Below are positions 53,156 to 64,000 of a stretch of DNA of 64,000 nt, one piece after another; the stretch's first letter is position 1; the number at the start of each line of letters is the position of its first letter. A program made the translations under genes and the position numbers. The notes under the pieces were generated by a model. It did not search any database and was not told the origin of the DNA. It worked only from the letters and a program-made list of their open reading frames with translations. The DNA is from Anseranas semipalmata (lineage: Eukaryota > Chordata > Aves > Anseriformes > Anseranatidae): the NCBI GenBank assembly GCA_013399115.1, contig VXAA01001403.1, forward strand, positions 233,951 through 297,950, given 5' to 3'.

Positions 53156-53180
53156 AGGCTCCTGTTGAGCAATAGATTTC

Positions 53181-53240
53181 CTGTGATTAGCTCACAGAGG
53201 ACTGATTATAGCTCACTTCCTCCCAGGGATTAGCTGAAAG
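53181..53240. promoter_or_regulatory. Candidate regulatory cluster in PAK2 intron 1
   Basis: Three related words lie within 51 bases: GATTAGCTCAC (53185), GATTATAGCTCAC (53204) and GGATTAGCT (53227), with ETS-like TTCCT cores between them. GGATTA is the binding word of OTX/PITX-type homeodomains. Function is inferred only from motif clustering. Confidence 0.25.
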
Positions 53241-56200
53241 CAGCTTTCTGACAAGTTTTTTCTTCAGCCGGTGCTACCTAGCCGCAGCTCGCTTCCTGCC
53301 CCATCACCAGCAGCGTGTTAGCTCAGCAGCTCAGCCACCCGAAACAGTTTCACCGCTGCAGCAAAATCCACAGAACCAGCGAATCTCAGCCCTTCTCCTC
53401 CACGAAAAGCAAACCGAACCTTTTTGGGTGTTTCGCTTTCCACCTCGAAGCGTTTGGATCCGTGAGATTTGTTCAATGTGATCCCAAAAGGACTTTTCTG
53501 AAGCAATGCAAGACAACCGTCAGAGACCAAAAACACTTCTCTCCATTTCAACTCAGAGTTGTGTAAAAAAAAATAAAAATAAAAAAATAACAGCAGCAGC
53601 AGACAAATTACTGTCTCACAGACTTGGCAAGTGCATGCCAAGAGGATTTGTGCAAAAGCAAGAACAAGAGTCACCTCGATAACGGCCGGGAGAGCCAGCA
53701 GGGCGACCTGTCCCACCTACGCCCCTTAGAAAGGGACATATTTTTTTTTTAACTTGTAATTTTAGCTTGTAATTTACAAGCATAAGCAAACAGGATACCC
53801 CTTCAAATGATGCAAACGAGAGAACAGCTTAAAAATAAAAACAAAAATTAAAAACTGAGCACGTCAGACATTCATTCTTCTTTAAGGTTTATGCAAGGAC
53901 ACACACTAGCCAAACTGACTGCTCGGCAAGCCCACTAATGGTGCCAATAAACTGCCGGCGTCATTTTTGCACAATTAACCGCCCCGAGCACCGGTTTGCC
54001 TCCTTCAACCACGAGCCGCATGGCCAGGTCCTCTCTTGCTAACTTCCCCTTACTGCCACATGTGACAGAGGCAACGCAACGCTCCCGCTCCACCGACAGC
54101 CCCGGCGAACCTCAGCCTTCCGCAAAATCAGACGAGATGATGGCACCCACGGTAACGCCCGCAGCTAAATTCTTTCCATTTTCTCGTCTTCAGACTCCTC
54201 GATGACTTCTGCTGACTCAAAAATAGAAGGGAAAATGCAGCACGGGGGAAACAGCTGGCGTATAACTGCCCAGAGGAACAGACAGCTGGGGGGAAAAAAA
54301 AGGATGGTCAAACAGGAGCAGCAACAAAAGCAGAAGAAAGGGAAACTACCTTTTGTTGACAAGGAGGAATTGTCCCACCAGAAGCGTAACGAGATGCCTA
54401 CCGTGGGCCAAGCTACAGAAGACCGATATCCTATTGCTGGAATATTTGAAAGGGTCACTAAGGCTTTGGTAGATCTTTCTAAAGAAGAATATTCTTCTAA
54501 CTGTTGCCAAAGTACATTACAACCCAAAGCAATTCAGCTCTTTACTCCTGCAGGAACGCTGCAGATGTGCAAAGCTTTGCGCTGAAAACGTGCTAGGATA
54601 TCACTGGAGAAATAAAAACAGATCCCAGTCTTCTAACGAGCGACCAGGGGTAGACTTCCCATCCTCCAAAACACCCGACAAACAACCCTATTACAGCTAG
54701 CACTTCTCCACCCTTGGCGCGGGCACGATGAAGTACAACTTTCATACAGTCATTAATAAAGATAAGCAAAATAGACTAAAATAGACTCCACTGCTGAGAT
54801 TCTGGCAGCCTACCTAAGTGGCAGACCAGGTTCACAACATCTGTCTAGTGAGCTGAAGACACAGGGTGATAAGCAGAAACCTGGGTAAGGACAGATGTTT
54901 TCTCCCGAGTTTTCAGTTTTTGACTTTTTGAACCGGTAGGAGGGATCAGCTCGGAATTACCAGCTGTGATTTGTGGTTGAAAACGGTATCAACAGGGAAA
55001 AATTAGAACTAAATTAGAATAAAGAGAGGATGTGCAAGTGTCCCGGTAAGAGTGCATTGAAAATTTAAGCAAATGAACGATACTTTAACTTCACAGTACG
55101 CTGCAGCCATCTGCGAGGCTTGTGATACTTCTCTGCTTTCTCCCTTTAAGCCGTGAGTAGCAATCAACTCCCACCTGAATTCTCATTTCTGCTTCGTAAA
55201 ACCCGGCCCTATTGAACTGTGGAGGCACATCTCGCCGCAAACGGATTGGAAACCGCTCCTCTGCTGGCCTGTCTCTGACCACGGCTCACACACCGCAGAT
55301 GACGGTGCCAGGCGGGCCCCAAAGGCAGCTGGGGAGTCGCTCGGGGCACGCAGGAGGAGCGATTAAAGCAGGGACGGATTCGGGCGCCCTGCCGCAGGGC
55401 TGGGGAGCTGCCACCTACCAGCTGAACCCAGGCCGCACGTTGTTTTGTACGGCCCACGGCCACGCTCTGCCTCCAGCGAACCTTTATGCGACGCTGCATA
55501 ATGGCAACACGAACTCAAAGGTGTTGGAAAAGCCTGTTCAGCTCTCACCGAGGAGATTACTTCCCCCCGCTCTACCAGCTTGAAAACCTGAGTCAAGTGA
55601 AGAAAGAAAAGACAGCCTGCAGCACACAGCACATGCAAATCCACGATTCAAGGTGTTCGTGCTTACTCATATTTCTTTAACTAGAAGACTCTTTCGAGCC
55701 TTTATTTTCATGAGCTGAGATTTTCTGAAGATCAAAGGAGAAGGGGAAGAAAGGCAAGCGGGGAAAGTTTACAGGGAAAAAAGAAATTGAAGTCTGTATC
55801 TCATCCTGGAGATTCTCTCTTAATTAAACCCGGCATTTACAGGCGGGGAGGGATCACACATTCCAGAGCAAAAGTTATTTGAATAAAGGGTACGCTACCT
55901 GCAGGAGGCACCTATACAACTCGGCATGTTTTCGTATTTCAAAGCATCACCGACACCTCCCTAAAAGCATCAGGCTGCTGGTGTGGTGTAGAGAGATCAG
56001 CAGTAACTGTGGCAGAAAGCAAAATGGTTTTTAACCTCCCAAAATACTGGGTTTACAAGACCGCAGCCCACCCGTCCATATTGGAGGCCCAGGACAAACC
56101 AGAAAGAGAACAGGAAACACGCAGCGGGTATCAGCAAGGCGAGGGGAATAATAAAAAGAATTCAACCTTTAGGGATCCATCACTCTCCTAGCACACTGAT

Positions 56201-57388
56201 AGAGCCGTCAGATGTCAGCTAAGGGAAAAAGAAATAATAGGGAAAAAGATGAAGGGAAAAGGAGAGAGAACTTCGCCGCTGCCAGAATAACCTGCAACCG
56301 TAAACGAGCACGGTCACATCGGGTCTGCAGCTAGCACCGCTGCTAATTTTCTAACTTCTTCTGTACATAGGCATCTTTCAGTCCTCAATCAAACTTATAA
56401 TAAAAATATAAGTATACACGTATGGAAATAAACATGCATTGATTTAAATACCAATTGTGAGCGGTCAAACAAATTTTCAAAGTGTTGTAAGACAACTCGC
56501 GCTAGCTCTTTTCTCAGACGTTTCTACTTTATCGCTGTTTTTCTGATGGACCACTGGACACATTAACCATCTCCAGCTGTTCATGTAGGATGCTGCAGCA
56601 CCAGGACCACAAAAATAGATTTTACAGCTCAAGAATGCAACGCTTCTTTAGAAATATAAGTACAAAGCAGAGAACACAGTTACCAAACGACTAGACAAAA
56701 TACTGTGAAAGCTACAACTAAACAGGATAACCAGCACGCTGCGAAGCAGGAGAGCTTCCAAGGGAAGCTGCCAAGTTAAAATAATATTTAAACAGTTGAC
56801 AAAATAGAATACTGAACTTCGGAAGCTGCAAAAGACTTTGAAAAACTACTCGTATCACTGTACTGATTACGACAGGAGTTTAACATATAAGCAGCGTATT
56901 AGAAACCAAGGCAAAATAGTTTAAAAAAAGAAAAGGAGAGTGAACACCATGTGTGACAGGCCACCTTTGGGCACCTATCTCTCAGGTTGCCTAACAATTT
57001 ATCTAAGATGTTAAGCAACTGTAAATGCGATCCTATCAATCTCAATATTCAATATTCAAAGTGGTTTCTTGGGGTGTTTTATATGATTAACATCTAGGGT
57101 ATCAGCTAAGCTCCAAGGCCTGGGATAGCCGGGCAGGGAGACTCAGTACTGCGTAGCAAACTCGTAAGGGTTTTGAGATTCTTGGTTTTTTTCCCCTCAG
57201 AAGGCAGATGGAGGGAAACAAATCTGAACACACAGGCAAAAAATGTTTAAAAAACAACTCATCACGTGTTCAAGAACCAGCAAATCCTTATTTGTCTCTT
57301 GGAAGCAGCCTGTTTTAAAAGGGGCTTGAAAAGAATATAGCCAAAGGCAAGCGAACAATAGAAACCAATGTCAGGCCAAATGGTATTT

Positions 57389-57407
57389 AAAAAAAAAAAA
57401 AAAAAAA
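57389..57407. repeat. Poly(A) run
   Basis: A 19-base A run on the plus strand inside PAK2 intron 1. Confidence 0.9.
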
Positions 57408-60400
57408 GGACAGCACTTGGATAAGTTTAAAATGAAGTAGCCCTACTAGCACTATATACTGTAATTATATACCTGCACAATAAAGAAGGAATGAAATTCT
57501 TATGAGCAGAATGATAAGGTTTCACCAAAACGTTCACAGAGCAGAGGAAAGCTGCCGAAAACGCCTTTTGGAAAGGCTCGGGGATTTACATATGAAAAGG
57601 ATACAGGTCTCAACCCTCATTATGCCTCATTATCTTGTCTGCAGCAACAGTTGGCAATTATAATGCAGCTGAAGGTGTCTGTGAGGATGAGACTGATCTC
57701 CCATAAAGCAGACCCCCAACACTAACGATTAATATCTACAAAACACAAAAATTCATCCGTGAAACAGAGGTGTCCTTCCATACATGCATACCACCCCAAT
57801 TAAAGAAATCAAAGCCATTTACTCCAAGAGAAATAAGAGCTTACAAGTTCTGTGACTACGAAAATTCAAACACTCTTTTAAATACAAAAATATTTTAAAA
57901 AAATTCTCCTCTCCTAGAATGCATGGTAAACAGGAAAAAAAAAAGTTAGCCCTAATAAAATACCTCTAGAAATGGTCAACCTCCCAAGAGCTTGTCATCT
58001 AAGGGAAAATTTTCTCAGGTCCTTTCAATTCTGTTAAGAAAACGGGAAGCAAATTCAGCAAACAATTTCTAAAAGAGTGAAATAGAGATAAAGGTCTCTG
58101 TTAGACTTGTTAGCAAAGAGAAAGCCCACAAGATACCAGTCTGAGCAGTCACTTGCCACCAGTCTGTCACCACACTAGTCACTGGAAAATGATAATCAAT
58201 AATTATTGATAACTAAGAAAATAAAAGACACCAGAACCGCCCACCAAAACGCGCAGTCACGCTTACGAAGAAAACATCCAAACTGTACCCAACTACTCCG
58301 AATGGTTTTCTTCCATTTCCACCAGCTACCTGGAAAACCAGCCTGCGATCCAAAAATCTCAGCGTTGGTCCTCTTAGAAAAGAAACCCCCCCAAAAAAAA
58401 GCTCGACACGCAACTTCCCACCTATTACAAACTGGGCCATTAGGGTCAGCTCAAGGAGCAAATTTTTCAAGCCAAGTTTAAGATCGGCGATTCCTTTTTC
58501 AGAAATTCGGTTCCCTGACGCAGATCTCCGCAGAGTCAGGGAAGCCACAGTACTAGCCTGTGGGAGCAGGAAGAAACAGCTATTTTGGGGCCAGGGGAGA
58601 GCAAGACTCTCTCCTTCCCCCCCATAACCCAAACAGCTAGTTCTCATACTGACCTAGGTGTTACATCGAGCAGCACCCTTACATTCACAAATTCCTGCTC
58701 TAAATCAGCCGCAGCAAGTGGAGGTAACAGTCTAGTAAAAATCTCAAACACTCGGCGTATTTAACACCAGCATTATGTATTTCATCAACTGCAATCACTG
58801 TGTTAGCTCAAAAGCAGCAAACACGGCGACAGCCACCCTAAATCATTTAGCGAGTCAGCTTCAGAAGCCGACTGAACTCGGATGCGAACATTTTGAAGCT
58901 GCCCAAGCCGACAACTCCCCCTGTTGCTACGTTCTGTATTCCCAAACCACGGGAGCTGCAGGACTGAAAAAAGTCGCTCATTTTAAAATATTAACAAAAA
59001 CCTTGTTTTTTTTATGAGCTCCTGTCTGGCCTCAGCGTAAGCGAGGCCCCAAAATCCAGAACTCTGTAGAAGAGGATGGTGTTTTGCAGGGGACGGGCTT
59101 AGGAGAGAGAGATTTTCACGTTCACTCCTCCAGGTTCTCACTTTATCAGAGAGCTTTCCAAGAGGGAAGAGCTAAAACATTCAAAGGTAATTTATAAAGC
59201 ATCCTCTAGAAACAGTCTTTTCTCTCTCTTGTCCAAGAGACAACCCTGCTAGCAAAAGCACTGCTGGAAAGACTCTAGATGAAGAACAAATACAACTCAG
59301 AGTAGAAAGCATTACATTTGTTTCCAAAATAAACCCCACAGTACTGGATAAAGCCCTAACTTCACTCATGAAAGAAGCTATGGGAAAGCCGATGTATGCT
59401 GACGGTGGTAAATTCTTGTGAGCGCACGATGAGTCAAACATCCAGCACCAGCAACGAAACAAGCAGCAGGAAACTTGAGAAAAAAAGTACAAGTTGAATT
59501 GGAAAGACTTGTTAGTGCATTCCTAGCCCTTAATACACCTGCCAGCTGTCCTTATTCTGGTTCACAGCATGCTAAATCCCTTTCTTTACACAGCATACCG
59601 CTTGTAAATCAGTTGCCCCAACACGTTGCCTCCTTCCTACAGCTGCTCTTCCTTGAAATGAAACTACGGCGTTAGAAAGAATTAAATCTAGCTTATCAGA
59701 ATAACTCCTTTAAAGATAGGAAACAATTTTTGCTAATTAGCATAGAGCTGGAGAACAAAGATTCAAATACAACACAGGTGTTGGCAACAGGTAACCACGT
59801 AGCCTCCAGGACAACATTCAGGATTTCAGTAACAAATTCACACAGAAAGCTTTGGACAAACCTGTTGTTACAACAGAGCTACCAGTTTTATCTGGTCAAC
59901 TACAGGACATGAAATTTGTGTATTTGAGCTTACGAATCGTGTTGATCCAGGACTAAACGATACTGAAATTTTTGACAGGAACAGCGATGGAAATCTGCCA
60001 AGGTAATGTATTATCTTTATCCAAAACCCCCCTTTGCACAGCTGGGGCAGAGATGTCTTTTTTCAAAGCTTAACATCTACAGATGCTCATGAATAAACTT
60101 CATAACCAAACACGACCGCTTTTCTCAGAGCCTGTTTTCTTCTTTACTCACCATCCGCAGCCACCAACACGATGCTGGGCTTACATCTTTTGGGAAAAGA
60201 TGACCTATCTACCACACAAAGCTTTCTAGGAGTAATAACACATTCCCCTAGCAAGGCGTGTTCATTAAAACATGCTTTAAGTGCTAGTACATCATTAGAA
60301 GATGAAGGAAAAATTTTTAGAAGCGCTTTGAAATTCGTGACCAGAAGTTAGATACGTTGAGAATTTCAAAATCCACTTGTCTTGCCCCAAAAAAAGAAGC

Positions 60401-63400
60401 CTCACCAATTTCTGCAGCATTTCAATATACCGTAACCTTCAGGCGCATAAGGACTGCTTTTTGTTAATTCACAGCAAAAACAAAATTTCTGTCGATTTTA
60501 AAGGCGCGTTGGCACCCTCACGGAGAGCAGAACTGCCCTGTGGATGCCGTCCCTCCCGCGAAGGCAGCGCTGGAGCAACTCGGAGAAGGGGACTAGGATT
60601 CAGCTGCCTGGAGAAAGGCCCCGAGCTTCCTCCCATCCCAGCCTCTGGAGGAAGACAACAGAACCACAACGGTTTAGCAAAAGGCAGGACTCTGCAGATG
60701 CAATTCCGAGACAGGAAGCTTCTCCCTCAGGAGGGATAAAAGGTGAAGTTTCACATCAAATAACTGTTTGCCAGAAGCTAGTTAAAAAAAAGTTTCCAGC
60801 CAAGACAACCCCAGCAGGTGACCGAGTAACCTGGTCCTCCCCAGAAGTTCAGGAAGGCAAGCACAGTGCCACCAGCACTGGGCTGAGAGGTAAGGCATGC
60901 CCACGCTCACCTCTCCGCGAGGTGAGACAATTTCAAAGCCTGATTAATTCCAGCCCCCAGCTGGGAAAACAGAAAGAACGATCGACTTAAAAAACTGCTG
61001 AGTCCGATACAGAACGGGGACCAGAACCCGTGGTCCCAGCTGTTGGGGGCACTGTCCACCAATCAGCCAAAATACAAGCACTAGAGGGCATATTTTCCAA
61101 TTAAACCAAAGCACGACTTTACATGAAACCACGCTTCGAGATCTCACAGCCCATGAGCGGTGCAGTAAGGCCTGGATACAATCGGTGAGCTCTATTTCCC
61201 CTTAACAACGTCAAGTCCTGCAAATACACAAAGCCTGCAGGAGATGGAGCCTCCGGCACGGTGCCTCCCCGCTCACATCGACCTTGCAGGGATGCAGAAC
61301 CAACCCAGCACGGGGCCAAGTGCTGCATTTATCGCTCGGAGACTCAGCCGAGCAGCTCAGCCTGGCATTCAAGTGCTGGGACTGATTAGTTATCTTCAGC
61401 AGCACCATACAGGGCAAGGAGCAGTAGGTAACCTCGGTGTTCGCAATGTAGAACTGAAAATGTATGGTCAGTTACCACAGCAGGTACAGAAATCTCTCCG
61501 AGACAACACTGTGCAACCACAAAACTCCTGAAGTTTCGGGCCAAACTTGAGGTACACTGAGGAAGGAGGTGTCTCCTGGGAAAACTCAGAACTGATCAGG
61601 CTGCAGTCTTTCTGAATCTCTCTTCCACTCCAAGACAGTGCCTCTGCTTTGGTAAGAAGAGAGAAGAACCGGTCCCAGTAATGAAGTTGCTAGAAAAAGA
61701 AGAGAAAGCTCTACAACCACCTTCTGTTGGCAACTTGCTTGCACCTTTTCCCAGCCGCCAGCAGCACTATCATTCATTAAAGTGCATTAGCTGTGTGTCT
61801 CTGCAGTCAGCCCGCTGCTGCTCCGGAGACAAACGCTAGTTATTCGATATCATTACATTGATATTAATACAGATGCAAAGGAATCTGTTTGAGCAGCTAA
61901 AATATGTTCCAGGCCCATCATTCTTAGAGAACCATCTCAGTTATAAAAAGCAAACTTATCCAATCACCACAACCAAAATGCAGAATTCATTTTACTTTTT
62001 ACAAAACATCACCAGTAGAAGCTGGTTTACATTAAACGCAGGCGCCTGAAGCATTTGAAAATGCAGCTTCTCGAACCTCTCGCGGCTGAACTGAGCAGGC
62101 AGCGGTCCTGGACGCGTTTTGTCCGGCTGCTGAAGACCTCTCCCTCCTCCTGCTCCCCCACTGTCCTCTCCCCTGGTCATTTGGGGATGAACTCACTTCC
62201 AAAGCTTTCTTCGAGTCCCAGTTTCCGACCCCAGAACTTGATCTTTGCTCCATTATCACTGGGCCCAGCCATTCCCAGCGGTGTCTCTGTAACTCGGATT
62301 TGTTTTCAAAACAAGTAATTTTCTCTTTGTTGTGGCTACGCACAGGCATGTCAACAAACGCGACTGTTACGTGAAACAAGAATATACCGGCACAAAACTC
62401 TCAGGAAAGCTCTCAGCGCCTCAGAAACCTCCTAACACAGAAAACTGATAAAAGGCGAAAGAAAAACATGACTGATACAAGAACTCTAAGCAGAAGTAGC
62501 TCTTATTCGTAAAACACACAGACCTCCATTCGGATCCCTACAGCTTTTCATACCAGCATGAGGACAAAATCAGAAGCATCAATACCCTTCACGCTTTTCC
62601 TATAGTTACTTAGAAACCAAAGGTGCTTGAATTTTCCCGTTTAAACATAACCGAAAGGCTGATTTAAACAATGCAAGCATGCACGGGTTTTTAAAAGGAC
62701 ACATTTTAAAATAAGCACAAGCCGAGACCTGCCATACATGGTCAAAGCATTCACCCATCCACTCCAGCATCCATCCCAGAGAGGAAACGAGAGCAGGTGC
62801 CTCCGGAACGAAACTCCCCCAGTTGGCCAACCCTGCGAGTCGCAACCGGGCACCAAATTCATCCCCGTACCCCGACGAGCTGCCCCAGTGCAGCACGCGC
62901 CTCCGGCCCACCGAAACACGCTGCGCTCCGTTAACATTTCAAAATATACACACAGAGGCTGGCAGACGTTCGCGTTACTGCCCGTTTAGTAGCCCAACAT
63001 TTTTAATTACTACATCTGCACAAAGCAGAGACTAATTCCACATGCAACTTAGCTCAGAGACTGCGTTACTGTTTCTCTAGCATTTTTGTTCTAGCCTCCA
63101 GAACTGAAATATCCAACCAGTGAACTTCAGAGGAAGACCTTTCCTGCCTCTAAAACATTACTCGGTGAATTTTGACTTAAACCACTCCTGTTATTTTAAA
63201 GATTCTAAAAAACCCGTAACGCAAAGGCTTTACATGTTTAGCTTCCACGCAGCTTCTATTTCAGTCTATTAGTCCGCAATAATAAAAGGACTAACTCCTC
63301 AGTTCTCCGGTAGCATACAAGTGGGACAGCTCAGCGGTTACACGTGGATATTTCTCAGCCTGCCTCCGTATCTCTGCGAGTTCAATTACCTCCATCTCCT

Positions 63401-63664
63401 AAATGAAGAAAGTGAACCACAAAGCAGCCAGTTCCCATTTATTTTTAAGGGAGGTACCACTCCGGAATTCACATCGTGAAGCCAGTCCTGAAAAAAGTAG
63501 AGCCTGGACTTTTAAAAGAAGAAAGCCCGCTTTTTCGAGCATAAAATACGTTAAAAAATAAAGAAGGCAAAACCGGAAAAAACTCAGAAATAACAGGATA
63601 AAAAGCCAACGTATGCCATGCCTGAGTTACGCCTAACATACTAGTAACACCTCCAAAAACGATT

Positions 63665-63960
63665 ATTAGGAAGCTGCGGCACTCGCCGTAGGACGGCACA
63701 GAAGTGATTTATTCTGGCCGGGGGCAGCACCGCTCCCCGACCGCCAGCTGCTGACGGCCTCCGCGCTCCCCAACAAGCCCCCGGGCGGCTGCTCACACGC
63801 TCCGGGCCCCCCCGGCTCGGGCCAAACCCCCTCGCCTTCACCCCGGGGAACGCGGGGAGGAGAAGGGGCCGGCCCGGGGGGGAAGGAGCCCGGTGCGCCG
63901 GGCACAAAGGGCCGGTTACCGACCTGCGCGGCACCTGGGCTGCCTGCGCGGGGCGAAAAG
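63665..63960 (-). promoter_or_regulatory. PAK2: CpG-rich block, probable PAK2 promoter / exon 1 region
   Basis: After 16 kb of AT-rich sequence the DNA abruptly becomes rich in G, C and CpG, as at a housekeeping promoter. PAK2 is transcribed leftward from this side and lacks an exon for its 5'UTR beyond 47883. Minus-strand donor candidates are CAG followed by GTCGGT (exon end 63924), TCG followed by GTAACC (63920) and CAG followed by GTGCCG (63935). The block may continue past the window. Confidence 0.5.
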
Positions 63961-64000
63961 AGCTCTGAACGGGGTTTTCCAGACGGATTTTTTTGTTTGT
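63920..64000 (-). other. PAK2: Possible PAK2 untranslated exon 1 (partial)
   Basis: This is the right-hand end beyond the candidate donors in the CpG-rich block. No coding content is expected. The 5' end and the exact donor cannot be set from the sequence, and the exon may instead lie outside the window. Confidence 0.3.

Larger units (their letters stand above)
47884..63919 (-). other. PAK2: PAK2 intron 1 (about 16 kb)
   Basis: The interval lies between the first coding exon and the CpG-rich right edge. It contains a CA repeat (48571-48596), T-rich runs (53128-53155), an A-run (57389-57407), a 13-bp tandem repeat (52020-52054), a motif cluster (53181-53240) and a 16-bp palindrome (58195-58210). 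No exon of another gene was recognised. Long first introns commonly hold enhancers. Confidence 0.65.

Overview
The window is nuclear DNA of a vertebrate, almost certainly a bird. The evidence is GT-AG split genes, several fragments of CR1 LINEs with the avian-type 3' tail, and a gene order (GAL3ST2, AQP12, PAK2) that joins parts of human 2q37 and 3q29, as on chicken chromosome 9. The species cannot be told. The left ~20 kb is GC-rich and gene-compact; the right ~44 kb is more AT-rich and is dominated by one long gene. There are 37 ambiguous bases: one N at 22385 and a 36-N gap at 27549-27584.

Three protein genes are supported. (1) GAL3ST2, plus strand: coding exons 12818-13769 and 14075-14947, a transmembrane exon 11812-11922, and a probable small start exon 8154-8182. 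It encodes a Golgi galactose-3-O-sulfotransferase with an unusually long stem of about 250 residues. (2) AQP12, minus strand, three exons between 17402 and 19151. It encodes a 326-residue superaquaporin with NPT and NPA boxes and has a TATA box about 80 bp before its ATG. (3) PAK2, minus strand: 14 coding exons from 47859 down to 27742 give a complete 525-residue p21-activated kinase with every splice phase consistent. A CpG-rich block at the right edge (63665-63960) probably holds its promoter and untranslated first exon, leaving a first intron of about 16 kb.

Layout: 1-8.1 kb, intergenic with two CR1 pieces; 8.15-15.7 kb, GAL3ST2; 15.7-16.8 kb, gap between two convergent 3' ends; 16.85-19.24 kb, AQP12; 19.24-24.1 kb, intergenic; 24.1-27.7 kb, probable PAK2 3'UTR; 27.7-47.9 kb, PAK2 coding exons and introns; 47.9-63.9 kb, PAK2 intron 1; 63.7-64 kb, CpG-rich promoter region. 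The three genes do not form a pathway: one is a Golgi sulfotransferase, one an intracellular channel of pancreatic acinar type, and one a Rac/Cdc42 effector kinase. No RNA gene, CRISPR array or complete mobile element was recognised. The least ordinary feature is the expanded GAL3ST2 stem and an in-frame repeated motif that extends beyond the modelled exon.
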